Shown: positions 31,423 through 40,758, numbered from the stretch's first letter. The stretch is DNA of 52,278 nt from Alkalihalobacillus sp. CinArs1 (GCF_947387515.1 NZ_CANDOB010000008.1:1-52278); one strand, 5' to 3'. Program-made: numbers and translations. The notes: generated by a model from the sequence alone, not told the origin.

Positions 31423-32790
31423 TTACTTTTCGGTTGATTTCGAAGCATAGTCTTCTTTATTTGTTTGACGAGAACGTGCAATTGACAAGGCTTGTTCAGG
31501 CACATCATCTGTGATGGTTGAGCCTGCTGCTACAAAAGCTCCTTTACCTACATTAACAGGTGCAATGAGATTTACATTACAGCCAATAAACGCTCCATCT
31601 TCTACTTTTGTGAGGTATTTATTCTTACCATCGTAATTTACGGTGATTGAACCACAGCCGAGGTTCACATCTTTACCGATCTCAGCGTCGCCGATATAGC
31701 TGAGGTGAGAGGCTTTACTTCCTTCTCCCATTACTGACTTCTTCACTTCTACAAAATTCCCGATCTTTACGCCATCGTGAATTTGAGAGGAAGGACGCAC
31801 GTGTGCAAAAGGTCCAATCGTCACTTCTGAGCCTACTTCGCTATTATGAACGACAGATTGCTTCACTACACTCTTACTACCGATTTTACTATCTTTAATT
31901 TCACTGTTCGGACCAATAGCAGACTCTTCACCGATAACAACTTCTCCATTAATAGTCGTACCAGGATAAATCACAGTGTCTTGTCCGATTACCGCTTCAG
32001 AAGAAATATACGTTGCATCTGGATCGATAAGAGTAACTCCATTACGCATATGTTTCTCATTAATACGCTTTTTCATAGCTTGTTCTGCACGAGAAAGTGC
32101 TACGCGGTCATTAACTCCCATGGTTTCATTGAAATCTGCCGTTTGATAAGCAGCAACAATTTCTCCTTTTTGCTGAAGAATTTCAACGACATCTGGTAAG
32201 TAGTACTCACCTTGTGAATTTTCATTATTCACTAACTGCAACGTCTCGAAGAGTGTCTTATTATCAAAGCAGTATGTACCTGTGTTGATTTCAGTTACTT
32301 TTTGTTCTGCTTCGTTTGCGTCTTTTTGTTCGACGATACGCTGAACGCTTCCATGATCATCACGGATAATACGGCCATAACCAAACGGATTATCTGCTTT
32401 CGCAGTCAGAATCGTAGCTTTAGCATCTTGCTCTTCGTGATATGAAAGAAGTGAATCCATCGTTTCTTTCGTAATCAAAGGGGTGTCACCACATACAACT
32501 AGCGTTACTCCATCCTTATCAGAAAGGATATCTTTAGCTTGCATAACCGCATGAGCTGTACCAAGCTGTTCTTCCTGAAGAACATACTCAGACCGCTTCC
32601 CTAGCTGTTCACTTACCATTTCAGCTCCGTGCCCAACAACAGTCACAACATTTTCTAGCTCAAGCGCATTAAGTTGGTCGACGACATGTTCTACCATCGG
32701 CTTTCCACAAACAGGGTGAAGGACTTTGTATAGCTTTGACTTCATACGTGTACCTTGACCTGCTGCCAATACCACTGCGTATCTATTCAT
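31423..32790 (-). CDS. glmU: Bifunctional UDP-GlcNAc pyrophosphorylase / glucosamine-1-P acetyltransferase
   Basis: Makes UDP-GlcNAc, the precursor of peptidoglycan and teichoic acids. The N-terminal uridyltransferase (1-230) has [25 protein letters not shown]; the C-terminal left-handed beta helix (about 250-440) has hexapeptide repeats and the [12 protein letters not shown] acetyltransferase site. The 455-aa length is normal (gcaD/tms in B. subtilis). AGGAGG-like GGAGG lies before the ATG. Confidence 0.98.
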   Translation of the reverse strand: MNRYAVVLAAGQGTRMKSKLYKVLHPVCGKPMVEHVVDQLNALELENVVTVVGHGAEMVSEQLGKRSEYVLQEEQLGTAHAVMQAKDILSDKDGVTLVVCGDTPLITKETMDSLLSYHEEQDAKATILTAKADNPFGYGRIIRDDHGSVQRIVEQKDANEAEQKVTEINTGTYCFDNKTLFETLQLVNNENSQGEYYLPDVVEILQQKGEIVAAYQTADFNETMGVNDRVALSRAEQAMKKRINEKHMRNGVTLIDPDATYISSEAVIGQDTVIYPGTTINGEVVIGEESAIGPNSEIKDSKIGSKSVVKQSVVHNSEVGSEVTIGPFAHVRPSSQIHDGVKIGNFVEVKKSVMGEGSKASHLSYIGDAEIGKDVNLGCGSITVNYDGKNKYLTKVEDGAFIGCNVNLIAPVNVGKGAFVAAGSTITDDVPEQALSIARSRQTNKEDYASKSTEK

Positions 32791-32829
32791 GTATATGGAA
32801 CCTCCATTGTATCCTTTTTTTCCACTATG

Positions 32830-32858
32830 ACTATATCTTAAAAACCCCTTATTTTCAA
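32830..32858 (-). promoter_or_regulatory. Sigma-A promoter of glmU
   Basis: TTGAAA (32853-32858), 17 bp and TATAGT (32830-32835) lie downstream of the spoVG terminator and about 40 bp from the glmU start. It probably serves glmU-prs. Confidence 0.7.
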
Positions 32859-32961
32859 GGAAGTTCCCTAAATATCAAGCATTTTACATTTCAAACGAAA
32901 TAATCGTCAATTTCTTGAAACAACTCTTCCATATTAATGTAGAGACCGATCCTTTTTGCAT

Positions 32962-32992
32962 ATAAAAAAGCCCGGTCGATTGACCGGGCTTT
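32962..32992 (-). terminator. Terminator of spoVG
   Basis: Minus-strand stem GCCCGGTC / GACCGGGC (8 bp, AATC loop, extended by A-T pairs) is followed by TTTTTTATA. It starts 7 bp after the spoVG stop. Confidence 0.95.
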
Positions 32993-32998
32993 CACCTA

Positions 32999-33289
32999 TT
33001 AAGAAGCACCTGCTTCTTCATATGCGGATTCCATTTCTCCAACACGATGATATTCAGCTAGGACAGCTGATTGAATTTTTTCCCTTGTATTCGAGGAAAT
33101 CGGATGAGCGATATCGCGAAATTCTCCATCTGGAGTTCTTTTGCTTGGCATCGCTACAAACATGCCGTTATTTCCATCAATAACACGAATATCATGAACA
33201 ACAAATTCATGATCCATAGTGATGGAAGCGATTGCGCGCATGCGTCCTTCCGTATTCACACGACGTAGGCGAACATCTGTAATTTCCAC
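32999..33289 (-). CDS. spoVG: Septation/RNA-binding regulator SpoVG
   Basis: 96-aa SpoVG family protein ([50 protein letters not shown] core), a nucleic-acid-binding regulator affecting asymmetric septation, cortex synthesis and virulence in relatives. It has its own sigma-H promoter, and AAGGTGG lies before the start. A terminator separates it from glmU. Confidence 0.97.
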   Translation of the reverse strand: MEITDVRLRRVNTEGRMRAIASITMDHEFVVHDIRVIDGNNGMFVAMPSKRTPDGEFRDIAHPISSNTREKIQSAVLAEYHRVGEMESAYEEAGAS

Positions 33290-33333
33290 CTGTTAGTACA
33301 CCACCTTTTTCCATTAGTTAGAGCATATATGCA

Positions 33334-33362
33334 ATATTCAACTTATTTACAAAAATCCCTTC
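33334..33362 (-). promoter_or_regulatory. Sigma-H promoter of spoVG
   Basis: GAAGGGATT (33354-33362), 11 bp and GTTGAATAT (33334-33342). The consensus is RNAGGAWWW and RNNGAATWW: the -10 is perfect and the -35 has one mismatch. B. subtilis spoVG is a reference sigma-H promoter; AbrB normally represses it and binds AT-rich DNA, and the region just upstream (33363-33410) is almost pure A/T. Confidence 0.8.
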
Positions 33363-33402
33363 TTCAAAAAATAAAAAATGTTATAAAAATTTATTTAGAT
33401 AT

Positions 33403-33430
33403 AAAAAAACACCCAAAAATTGAGTGTTTT
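33403..33430 (-). terminator. Terminator at the ridA stop
   Basis: Minus-strand AAAACACTC / GGGTGTTTT with a loop of A and T is followed by more T. The 5' arm overlaps the ridA stop (33429). It isolates ridA from the spoVG promoter. Confidence 0.75.
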
Positions 33431-33803
33431 ATCGAACGAGAGCGATGACTTCCATTTCTACTAATGCGTCTTTTGGTAAGCGAGCTACTTCTACGCACGA
33501 TCTAGCCGGCTTATGTTCTGAGAAATACTCCCCATATACCTCATTGATAGAGCCAAACTGATTCATATCTTTTATAAATACCGTCGTTTTCACTACGTCT
33601 TCTAATGAAGAGCCAGCAGCTTCAAGAACAGCTTTAACGTTAGCAAATACTTGATGCGTCTGTTCTTCGATTCCTTCACCAACCATGGTTCCATCTGGCT
33701 TTAACGGGATTTGACCTGAACTATAAAATAAATTGTTCACGATGATTCCTTGAGAGTATGGTCCAATTGCTTCTGGTGCTTCTTGCGTAAACACGTTCTT
33801 CAT
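33429..33803 (-). CDS. ridA: RidA family enamine/imine deaminase (YabJ)
   Basis: 124-aa YjgF/YER057c/UK114 protein that hydrolyses reactive enamines such as 2-aminoacrylate. Family motifs: [51 protein letters not shown], and [21 protein letters not shown] with the conserved Arg. It overlaps purR by 4 bp; YabJ was linked to purR-dependent control in B. subtilis. Confidence 0.96.
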   Translation of the reverse strand: MKNVFTQEAPEAIGPYSQGIIVNNLFYSSGQIPLKPDGTMVGEGIEEQTHQVFANVKAVLEAAGSSLEDVVKTTVFIKDMNQFGSINEVYGEYFSEHKPARSCVEVARLPKDALVEMEVIALVR

Positions 33804-34654
33804 TCGGTTTCCACTCCTTGTGTTGAATTCTCGAGAAAATCTCTGTAGTTCCCTGGAGCTACTTGAATGGTTCGCTGTTTCATATCGACTCCACCGAGAT
33901 TCATCATCGATACATATTCTTCAACTAACCTTTCTTCTCCTTCACCTTCTGCTTCAACGAGAACACCGATTCCCGCTACTTCAGCCTGAAATTCTTCAAG
34001 AAGATTCACCATTCCTTGAATGGTTCCACCTACTTTCATGAAATCATCAACGATTAATACGTTTGCCCCGGGCTGCAGGCTTCTTCTCGCTAAAGCCATC
34101 GTTTGGATTCGTTTCGAAGACCCTGAGACATAATTAATGCTCACAGTAGAACCTTCCGTAACTCTACTGTCTCGACGAACGATCACGACTGGTACATTCA
34201 AATGACTTGCCACTGCGTATGCGAGCGGAATCCCTTTTGTAGCTACCGTCATAACCACGTCGATGTCTCGATTCGCAAAAACAGAAGCAAACAAGCGCCC
34301 TACCTGATTCATCATTTCTGGATTTCCAAGAATATCTGTTAAATATAAATATCCACCAGGCAATAACCGTTCTGGACTTTCTAAAAACTCACAGAGTTCA
34401 GAAACGACTTTATCTGCTTCGGGACGACTGATCAATGGGATGTACCGCACTCCCCCCGCTGCCCCTGGGACAGTTAACAATGAGCCTACACCTTGTTGCT
34501 CAAAGTTTTCTTTGATGATTACCAGATCCTCACTAATGGAGGATTTAGCTGCTCCATATCGTTCAGAGAAATTTGTTAATGATACTAACCGATGCGGATG
34601 CTCAAGTAGGTACCTTGTCATGTCCACCAGTCGAGAACTTCGCTTCATCTTCAT
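33800..34654 (-). CDS. purR: Purine operon repressor PurR
   Basis: 284-aa PRPP-responsive repressor of purine genes. The N-terminal winged helix (about 1-75, [38 protein letters not shown]) is joined to a phosphoribosyltransferase-like domain with the PRPP loop [13 protein letters not shown] and [10 protein letters not shown]. PurR-box-like sites flank its own -10, so autorepression is likely. GGAGG lies upstream of the ATG. Confidence 0.97.
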   Translation of the reverse strand: MKMKRSSRLVDMTRYLLEHPHRLVSLTNFSERYGAAKSSISEDLVIIKENFEQQGVGSLLTVPGAAGGVRYIPLISRPEADKVVSELCEFLESPERLLPGGYLYLTDILGNPEMMNQVGRLFASVFANRDIDVVMTVATKGIPLAYAVASHLNVPVVIVRRDSRVTEGSTVSINYVSGSSKRIQTMALARRSLQPGANVLIVDDFMKVGGTIQGMVNLLEEFQAEVAGIGVLVEAEGEGEERLVEEYVSMMNLGGVDMKQRTIQVAPGNYRDFLENSTQGVETE

Positions 34655-34667
34655 AGAAGAACCTCCA

Positions 34668-34717
34668 AAATCCGAATAATTAACAATAATATACCACTAA
34701 CATACGGATTTTATCAA
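34668..34717 (-). promoter_or_regulatory. purR promoter with two PurBox-like operators
   Basis: TTGATA (34712-34717), 18 bp and TATATT (34688-34693). The plus strand has AAATCCGAATAAT (34668-34680), 12 of 13 matches to the PurBox AWWWCCGAACWWT, placed at the start of transcription. An opposed, weaker copy AACATACGGATTT (34699-34711) fills the promoter spacer. The -35 overlaps the ispE stop region. Confidence 0.7.
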
Positions 34718-35580
34718 GGGTTCTTCTCGCCTAGCAGCCTAACAGCATAAACCTGATCACAAAAGCCTCGTAATCCGTTATAAATTCTCTGCATGCGCGA
34801 TTCATGTCTCGTTAACCCAAATACAGTTGGACCGCTACCACTCATCAAGACACCATCAGCACCAAGCTGTTCCATCTTTTCTTTAATCTGACGGACTTCA
34901 GGATGAAGTTCGAGTGTAACATCCTCTAGTACATTCCCGAGTTTAGCACAGATTGAATCGTAATCCTTTGATTCAACTGCATTTATCATCCCTTTAATAT
35001 CAGGGTGAATCATATTCGATGTGTTTAGTCTCTTATACACATCGGCAGTTGAAACTCCGATCGAAGGCTTCGCAAGAACGACCCAGCACGGCGGAGGTGC
35101 GTCGATCGGTGTAATGATCTCTCCTCTTCCTCTCGCAACTGCTGTGCCACCATATACGCAAAACGCTACATCAGAGCCTATTTCTGATCCAAGCTCAGCA
35201 AGTTCATCATAACTGAGGCCTAACTCCCAAAGCTCATTCAATCCACGAAGAGTCGCAGCAGCGTCACTGCTCCCACCTGCTAGACCCGCAGCAACTGGAA
35301 TTTGTTTATCGATCTTAATCGATATCCCTTTCTTGATCGAAAAGCGTTCTTTCAATAAGGCCGCTGCTTGATAAGCTAAATTTCTCTTGTCATCTGGAAC
35401 GAAGCCACTCGTTGACTCAAGAACAATGCTATTGTACCTTAGCTCAGAAAGCTCCAAGCGATCAGCTAGATCTACATTCGTCATCACCATCTCTACTTCA
35501 TGAAAACCATCAGATCGTTTATACAACACATCAAGCGCCAAATTGATTTTCGCCGGTGCCTTCACACTTAATTTCTTCAT
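34714..35580 (-). CDS. ispE: 4-diphosphocytidyl-2-C-methyl-D-erythritol kinase
   Basis: GHMP kinase of the MEP isoprenoid pathway. It has [12 protein letters not shown] at the N-terminus, the ATP loop [19 protein letters not shown], and the C-terminal [12 protein letters not shown] start at ATG 35580 ([12 protein letters not shown]), with AAGGTG 6 nt upstream, giving 288 aa; two upstream in-frame starts (35595 and 35643) would give longer N-termini not seen in the family. An extended -10 promoter lies about 55 bp upstream. Confidence 0.96.
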   Translation of the reverse strand: MKKLSVKAPAKINLALDVLYKRSDGFHEVEMVMTNVDLADRLELSELRYNSIVLESTSGFVPDDKRNLAYQAAALLKERFSIKKGISIKIDKQIPVAAGLAGGSSDAAATLRGLNELWELGLSYDELAELGSEIGSDVAFCVYGGTAVARGRGEIITPIDAPPPCWVVLAKPSIGVSTADVYKRLNTSNMIHPDIKGMINAVESKDYDSICAKLGNVLEDVTLELHPEVRQIKEKMEQLGADGVLMSGSGPTVFGLTRHESRMQRIYNGLRGFCDQVYAVRLLGEKNP

Positions 35581-35608
35581 CTCGTTCACCTTCATTTTAG
35601 TTCTACCG

Positions 35609-35642
35609 TTCGACAAATTTATTTCTCCGAATAATTGTAACA
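35609..35642 (-). promoter_or_regulatory. Possible ispE promoter with 0A box
   Basis: Extended -10 TG-T-TACAAT (35634-35642) has no clear -35. TTTGTCGAA, an exact Spo0A box, lies downstream at 35609-35617, about +10 from the expected start, the same geometry as at abrB. One such 9-mer could occur by chance in a window of this size. Confidence 0.4.
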
Positions 35643-35647
35643 CAACC

Positions 35648-36052
35648 GAAAAGCGGAAACGAGCGCTTAGAAACGGAGATATTGGAACTCTTGAAATAGA
35701 ACACGCTTTTTGTGTTCTGTTGAGAGAGTGAAATATCGCAGTTTCTGCGAGTTGCAGCTGGACATCACGAAAAGCGGAAGTGGCCGTTTAGGTCCGACAA
35801 GCGCTGGAGACTTACAAATTGAACACGTTCTTTGTGTTCGAGTTGTAAGTTGAAGCGATCGAGGACCTGGCCACTGCAGCTGGACACCAGAAAGGCGGAA
35901 ACGAGCGCTTAGAAATGGAGATATTGGAACTCTCGAATGGGAATACGTTTTTTGTATTCCTATGAGAGAGTGAAATATCGGAATTTCTGCGAGTTGCAGC
36001 TGGATATCACGAAAAGCGGAAGTGGCCGTTTAGGCTCTACAAGCGCTAGAGA
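35648..36052. repeat. Tandem array of 121-bp hairpin repeats (A-B-A-B')
   Basis: Four units begin with GAAAAGCGGAA or a one-base variant at 35648, 35769, 35890 and 36011, exactly 121 bp apart. Units 1 and 3 (type A) are close copies; units 2 and 4 (type B) share header, length and end (GCAGCTGGA) but differ in the stems. Each complete unit folds into a long nested hairpin with an AT-rich central loop. Unit 4 stops after 42 bp, next to the sspF terminator. The array fills the ispE-sspF gap; no gene is encoded. Confidence 0.9.
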
Positions 36053-36067
36053 ATCTCTCAACCCCAA

Positions 36068-36094
36068 ACAAAAAACCCCGACAATTTGCCGGGG
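36068..36094 (-). terminator. Terminator of sspF
   Basis: Minus-strand stem CCCCGGCAA / TTGTCGGGG (one G-T; short AT loop) is followed by TTTTTTG. It lies 17 bp after the sspF stop, beside the truncated repeat unit. Confidence 0.92.
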
Positions 36095-36110
36095 TCCCTC
36101 GTCACAGGGT

Positions 36111-36293
36111 TCAGTGTTTTTGTTGGTTTGCAAGCTGTTCTTGTGCCATTTCAATAGCACGCTTCACGATGTTACCTGCATCGCGAGCTTTGATTCCTCC
36201 CCAACCTTCTTTCTGAACCGTATCATAAAATCCAAGCTCTTTCGCAATTTCTTCCTTCAAATGGTCTGACATGATTCCTTTATGTCTGCCCAT
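36111..36293 (-). CDS. sspF: Small acid-soluble spore protein SspF (alpha/beta type)
   Basis: 60-aa SASP that coats forespore DNA. It has [21 protein letters not shown] followed by [17 protein letters not shown], the two conserved SASP segments in SspF form. B. subtilis SspF is 61 aa at the same locus. AAAGGAG lies before the ATG. It is normally sigma-G dependent; no confident promoter was identified here. Confidence 0.94.
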   Translation of the reverse strand: MGRHKGIMSDHLKEEIAKELGFYDTVQKEGWGGIKARDAGNIVKRAIEMAQEQLANQQKH

Positions 36294-36411
36294 GCGAATT
36301 CAGCTCCTTTCAATCCTGTGACACTCTTAGTGTTAGAATCGAAAGAAGTTGCTATCCCCTTAATATGTATCCAATAATGGGAAGCATTGCAACGAATAGC
36401 TCGTTAAAAAA

Positions 36412-36454
36412 GCAAAAAAAGCAGTTAGACCGATCGCCTTAACCGCTTACTGCT
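36412..36454 (-). terminator. Terminator overlapping the end of veg
   Basis: Minus-strand AGCAGT / ACTGCT outer stem plus an inner TTA / TAA pair is followed by TTTTTTTG. The 5' arm lies in the last codons of veg (stop at 36439). Confidence 0.65.
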
Positions 36455-36696
36455 GCTTGTTCTTCGTTAAATGTTAACTGTACTGTTTCGGTCAGTACGT
36501 CCGTGTAGCTGTAAGAGACACGTTCAAACGCATTTGTGTCCTGGTCTAGCTTAACAATGAACACTGCCGGGTAGGTTTCTTCAAGGATGCCTGAACGTTG
36601 AATTGTCTTCCTGCGACCTCCGTTTGCCTTCAAGGTCAACCGTTTGCCAACTTGGGATTGTAACGTCTGTTTGATCTCTACGATCGTTTTTGCCAT
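36439..36696 (-). CDS. veg: Veg protein (biofilm-related small protein)
   Basis: 85-aa Veg family protein with [31 protein letters not shown] and [12 protein letters not shown], nearly identical in pattern to B. subtilis Veg (86 aa). There it is very highly transcribed and stimulates biofilm genes by acting on SinR. The start is ATG 36696 (MAKTI), with GAGGTG 9 nt upstream; the ATG four codons earlier sits on that site. A consensus sigma-A promoter drives it. Confidence 0.95.
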   Translation of the reverse strand: MAKTIVEIKQTLQSQVGKRLTLKANGGRRKTIQRSGILEETYPAVFIVKLDQDTNAFERVSYSYTDVLTETVQLTFNEEQAAVSG

Positions 36697-36721
36697 AGGA
36701 ACATCCACCTCACTTAGACAA

Positions 36722-36751
36722 ATTATAACATCTTTTGCGCCGTTTTGTCAA
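36722..36751 (-). promoter_or_regulatory. Strong sigma-A promoter of veg
   Basis: TTGACA (36746-36751), 18 bp and TATAAT (36722-36727): both hexamers are consensus, with a very AT-rich upstream region. The veg promoter is one of the strongest vegetative promoters in B. subtilis. Confidence 0.9.
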
Positions 36752-36880
36752 ATAAAACTTAAATTATAACAACCAATTAAAAACTATGTCAATTGTTATT
36801 TATCAAAGATGTGTAATTTTAGTCTTTGCAAGTTTATCGAAAAATATGTGAATGCGCTTAAAAATCTTCCAATACGCGAT

Positions 36881-36908
36881 TGAAGGATGGTGAGATCACC
36901 ATCCTTCA
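36881..36908. other. 28-bp perfect inverted repeat after yabG
   Basis: TGAAGGATGGTGA and its complement are separated by only two bases (GA), just past the yabG stop (36911). No T-run follows on either strand, so it is not a standard intrinsic terminator; it may stabilise the 3' end of yabG mRNA. Confidence 0.6.
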
Positions 36909-36910
36909 TC

Positions 36911-37789
36911 CTATTCTGAATATTCCTCGTGGTCTTTCATCGGCATACCAGTTCTAAGAATTCCCTTTGTTTCTACTCCCCCAAGACCATCTTCTCCTGT
37001 TAATGTATTCCTGAGAGCATCCCACACATTTACGTGATCAGTGAACGATGTTAATGCAATTTTTGAAACGATAAACACCGGATCCAACATATGAATGTTA
37101 ATTCTTGAAGGAGAGCTCGCAAAATTTGCACCGGCGCGAATCAACGATTCGAAGTGTGATTGACAAGCTCCTGCAAAAATAACTAAGTGGTCTAGATTTG
37201 GAAAAACACTTCTCACTTCTTTTACAGCACGAACAAAATATCGTGAATTTCGATAGGATTGTAAGTCTTTTTTCTCACCCTTATGTTTACTATATGCATC
37301 ATGACCTGTGATCACGAGAATATCTGGCCTGACGTTGTTTACCAGCTTGATGATTTTCTCAGGAATTTCACTTTCCTTCATATAAATACCATAGACGGGC
37401 ACACCTAACCGCTTATACATATCTAGGCATTTATTTAAATATAATGCATCGCCGTCTATATGAAGGATCTTCCCTGGTATTTCGAAAAAACTTGTTTCCT
37501 TCTTAAAGTGGTTTGTTGCGGTATATTCTCTCTTCATTCGTAAAAGCTGATAATCTTGACGAAACAATCGAAAAGAATAGTCCTCCTTTTCCTTTATTTG
37601 CTCTTGTCTCGACTTGTGCTCCTTCGTATCGATCAGCACAAGATCATCAACTGGCGAGTCAGCGATCAACCTCATATCTTCTCCTACAAGCTCAACAATT
37701 TGAGTTGATTCATTCACCTTAGTGATCCTAAAAATTAAATCACAGCCATATGAACGCCTGGCTACGATATCTCCTTCTTTCATTGTCAT
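36911..37789 (-). CDS. yabG: Sporulation-specific cysteine protease YabG
   Basis: 292-aa protease of the mother cell that processes coat proteins (and germination proteins in Clostridioides). The likely catalytic pair is H163 in ITGHDAYSK and C209 in FAGACQSHFESL. The N-terminal segment GDIVARRSYGCDLIFRI matches the family. GGGGGG lies before the ATG. A CATANNNTA element upstream fits sigma-K or sigma-E control. Confidence 0.95.
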   Translation of the reverse strand: MTMKEGDIVARRSYGCDLIFRITKVNESTQIVELVGEDMRLIADSPVDDLVLIDTKEHKSRQEQIKEKEDYSFRLFRQDYQLLRMKREYTATNHFKKETSFFEIPGKILHIDGDALYLNKCLDMYKRLGVPVYGIYMKESEIPEKIIKLVNNVRPDILVITGHDAYSKHKGEKKDLQSYRNSRYFVRAVKEVRSVFPNLDHLVIFAGACQSHFESLIRAGANFASSPSRINIHMLDPVFIVSKIALTSFTDHVNVWDALRNTLTGEDGLGGVETKGILRTGMPMKDHEEYSE

Positions 37790-37841
37790 TGTCTTCCCCC
37801 CAGGCCGCTTTACCTCTTTGCTTAAAGCATCACTCTTTTTT

Positions 37842-37850
37842 TACTATATG
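37842..37850 (-). promoter_or_regulatory. Sigma-K/E-type -10 upstream of yabG
   Basis: CATATAGTA is a perfect match to the sigma-K -10 CATANNNTA, about 53 bp before the start. The -35 (AC at 16-17 bp) is poor. yabG is a sigma-K gene in B. subtilis. Confidence 0.5.
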
Positions 37851-37913
37851 AAAGCTCAGTAAAAAGATGAACTCGTAGGAAAAGCTTGAAACGGGCAATT
37901 TCTAAATGGACAT

Positions 37914-37940
37914 AAAAAAAGACACTTCATTTGAAGTGTC
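37914..37940 (-). terminator. Terminator of rsmA
   Basis: Minus-strand stem GACACTTCA / TGAAGTGTC (9 bp, AA between) is followed by TTTTTTT. It begins at the rsmA stop codon. Confidence 0.9.
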
Positions 37941-39373
<1,433 letters not shown>

Positions 39374-39390
39374 AATACGTCCTCCAGAAA

Positions 39391-39417
39391 TGAAACCTTT
39401 TCGATTCCTAATTCGTC
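39391..39417 (+). promoter_or_regulatory. ECF-sigma-type promoter antisense to yabE
   Basis: On the plus strand TGAAAC (39391-39396), 17 bp and CGTC (39414-39417) match the sigma-X/sigma-M type consensus. It sits between rnmV and yabE and points into the 3' end of yabE. In B. subtilis yabE is controlled by an antisense RNA from a sigma-X/sigma-M promoter at this place, so the element looks conserved. Confidence 0.65.
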
Positions 39418-39458
39418 TATATTAATAGCTATGTCCATCACAGTCTTTTATTTTTCAT

Positions 39459-39496
39459 ATAAAAAACACAGAGAGAGAAAAATCCCCCTCTGTGTT
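39459..39496 (-). terminator. Terminator of yabE
   Basis: Minus-strand stem AACACAGAG / CTCTGTGTT (9 bp) with a 14-nt loop is followed by TTTTTATA. There is no T-run on the plus side, so it should not stop antisense transcription. Confidence 0.85.
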
Positions 39497-39519
39497 ACTA
39501 GCATATCATAGATCTTGTC

Positions 39520-40758
39520 CTAATTTAGAATCGTAATTTTCACTGACTTACGTCCCCAAGCATAGGCAGCTGATTTTGAAGAGAAGAATACGTCGATCTT
39601 GTTTCCTTTGATCGCACCACCAGTATCCGCTGCAATAGCTGTACCGTATCCTTCAACGTGTACTTTTGAACCTAGAGGTATGACACTAGGATCAACAGCT
39701 ATAACTTTAGCACCAGGGTTAGACTTCAAGTTAAAACCAGTAGCCGTGATGCCTGAGCATCCAGAGCAATTCGCTGTGTAAGCAGTACTTGATACATATA
39801 AGACCTTACCACTTGAAGGTTTTGATGATGAAGTAGATTTTTTCTTCGTTGTTGAAGCGGTTTTAGCCGTCTTTTTCTTAGCTGCTGTCTGCTTGATCAC
39901 CTGTGTACCAACTGCAACAACACGATCGCTACTTTTTTCAACTACTTCTGTTTTCACAAGCTCTCTCGAGACTTCTTTACCGTTCTCAAGAACCACTTCA
40001 TAGTGCTTCTTTTCCTTACCATTTTTACCTGAATTGATAACCTTTTCTTTGCCCTTTTGCATTGAGCTATCATTCTTGGTAACTGTTGTAAAATCAATCG
40101 ATTCTTCCACTACATCGGTGACTTTTTCTACTCTTACAACGTTGATGTCAGATCTTGATTTAAGCTTAGTCTCCTTACCTGGCTCAACGCGGTCGAGTTC
40201 TCCGAGTTCAATATTCTGCTGTTCTAAAAAGTCAGCGACCGTAGTCGAAGTGGTCCAAACGTCCGTTTGTTTCCCGCCGTCATTGACATTTACCTGGAAT
40301 GCTTCAGTAATTGAAATCACCATGTCTTTCTTAAGTTCACTGCCCATCGAAACTGATAGCTGGTCATGTTCACTTAAGTTGATCTTCTCTTCTGCTAGTA
40401 ATTCCTTAACTGTATCTTTCGTAGTCCAAACACGTTCTTCTTTACCGTTCACCTTTATCGTAACTTCCATCGCAGGTTTCCAGATGATTCGATTCCCTCT
40501 AGTTAACTCAGCTGAAAGGTCACGGTTTACATAATCGTATTCTCCAACATCGACTTCTTGTTCTTTTAACACATCTCCAACCGTATTTGCATGCGTCTTA
40601 ACTAGCTTCTCTTCCCCATCTAGGACAAGTGTTACTGAAGCTTTTGTAGTTTCAAACACGATAAAGCCGGAGACTAAACCTAGCACAACCACGCTCAATA
40701 GCGCCATAAAAATTTTCTTTCCGGTGTTAGCGGAAAAACTTTGCATCTTGGTTTTCAT
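39520..40758 (-). CDS. yabE: Cell-wall-binding resuscitation-promoting-factor-like protein YabE
   Basis: 412-aa exported protein: one N-terminal membrane/signal segment (about 14-36), three DUF348-type repeats (about 40-85, 95-140, 150-195), a G5 domain (about 205-290), a Lys/Ser/Thr-rich linker (290-320), and a C-terminal 3D domain (about 322-412) with ADTGGAIKGNKIDVFF carrying the three Asp. 3D domains act as lytic transglycosylases in peptidoglycan remodelling. GGAGG lies before the ATG. An ECF-type promoter antisense to it is present downstream. Confidence 0.93.
   Translation of the reverse strand: MKTKMQSFSANTGKKIFMALLSVVVLGLVSGFIVFETTKASVTLVLDGEEKLVKTHANTVGDVLKEQEVDVGEYDYVNRDLSAELTRGNRIIWKPAMEVTIKVNGKEERVWTTKDTVKELLAEEKINLSEHDQLSVSMGSELKKDMVISITEAFQVNVNDGGKQTDVWTTSTTVADFLEQQNIELGELDRVEPGKETKLKSRSDINVVRVEKVTDVVEESIDFTTVTKNDSSMQKGKEKVINSGKNGKEKKHYEVVLENGKEVSRELVKTEVVEKSSDRVVAVGTQVIKQTAAKKKTAKTASTTKKKSTSSSKPSSGKVLYVSSTAYTANCSGCSGITATGFNLKSNPGAKVIAVDPSVIPLGSKVHVEGYGTAIAADTGGAIKGNKIDVFFSSKSAAYAWGRKSVKITILN

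Noticed and set aside
35648-36052. Insertion sequence or MITE
   Set aside because: No transposase and no terminal inverted repeats at the array ends with target duplication were seen; the inverted repeats are internal to each unit. A mobile origin is still possible but unsupported.
35937-36269. Open frame across the 121-bp repeats and antisense to sspF
   Set aside because: Its sequence is dictated by the hairpin repeats and the reverse of sspF; frames are not kept between repeat units (121 is not a multiple of 3).
40034-40534. 166-aa plus-strand open frame inside yabE
   Set aside because: Shadow of yabE. The antisense RNA proposed from 39391 could cross it, but nothing supports translation.
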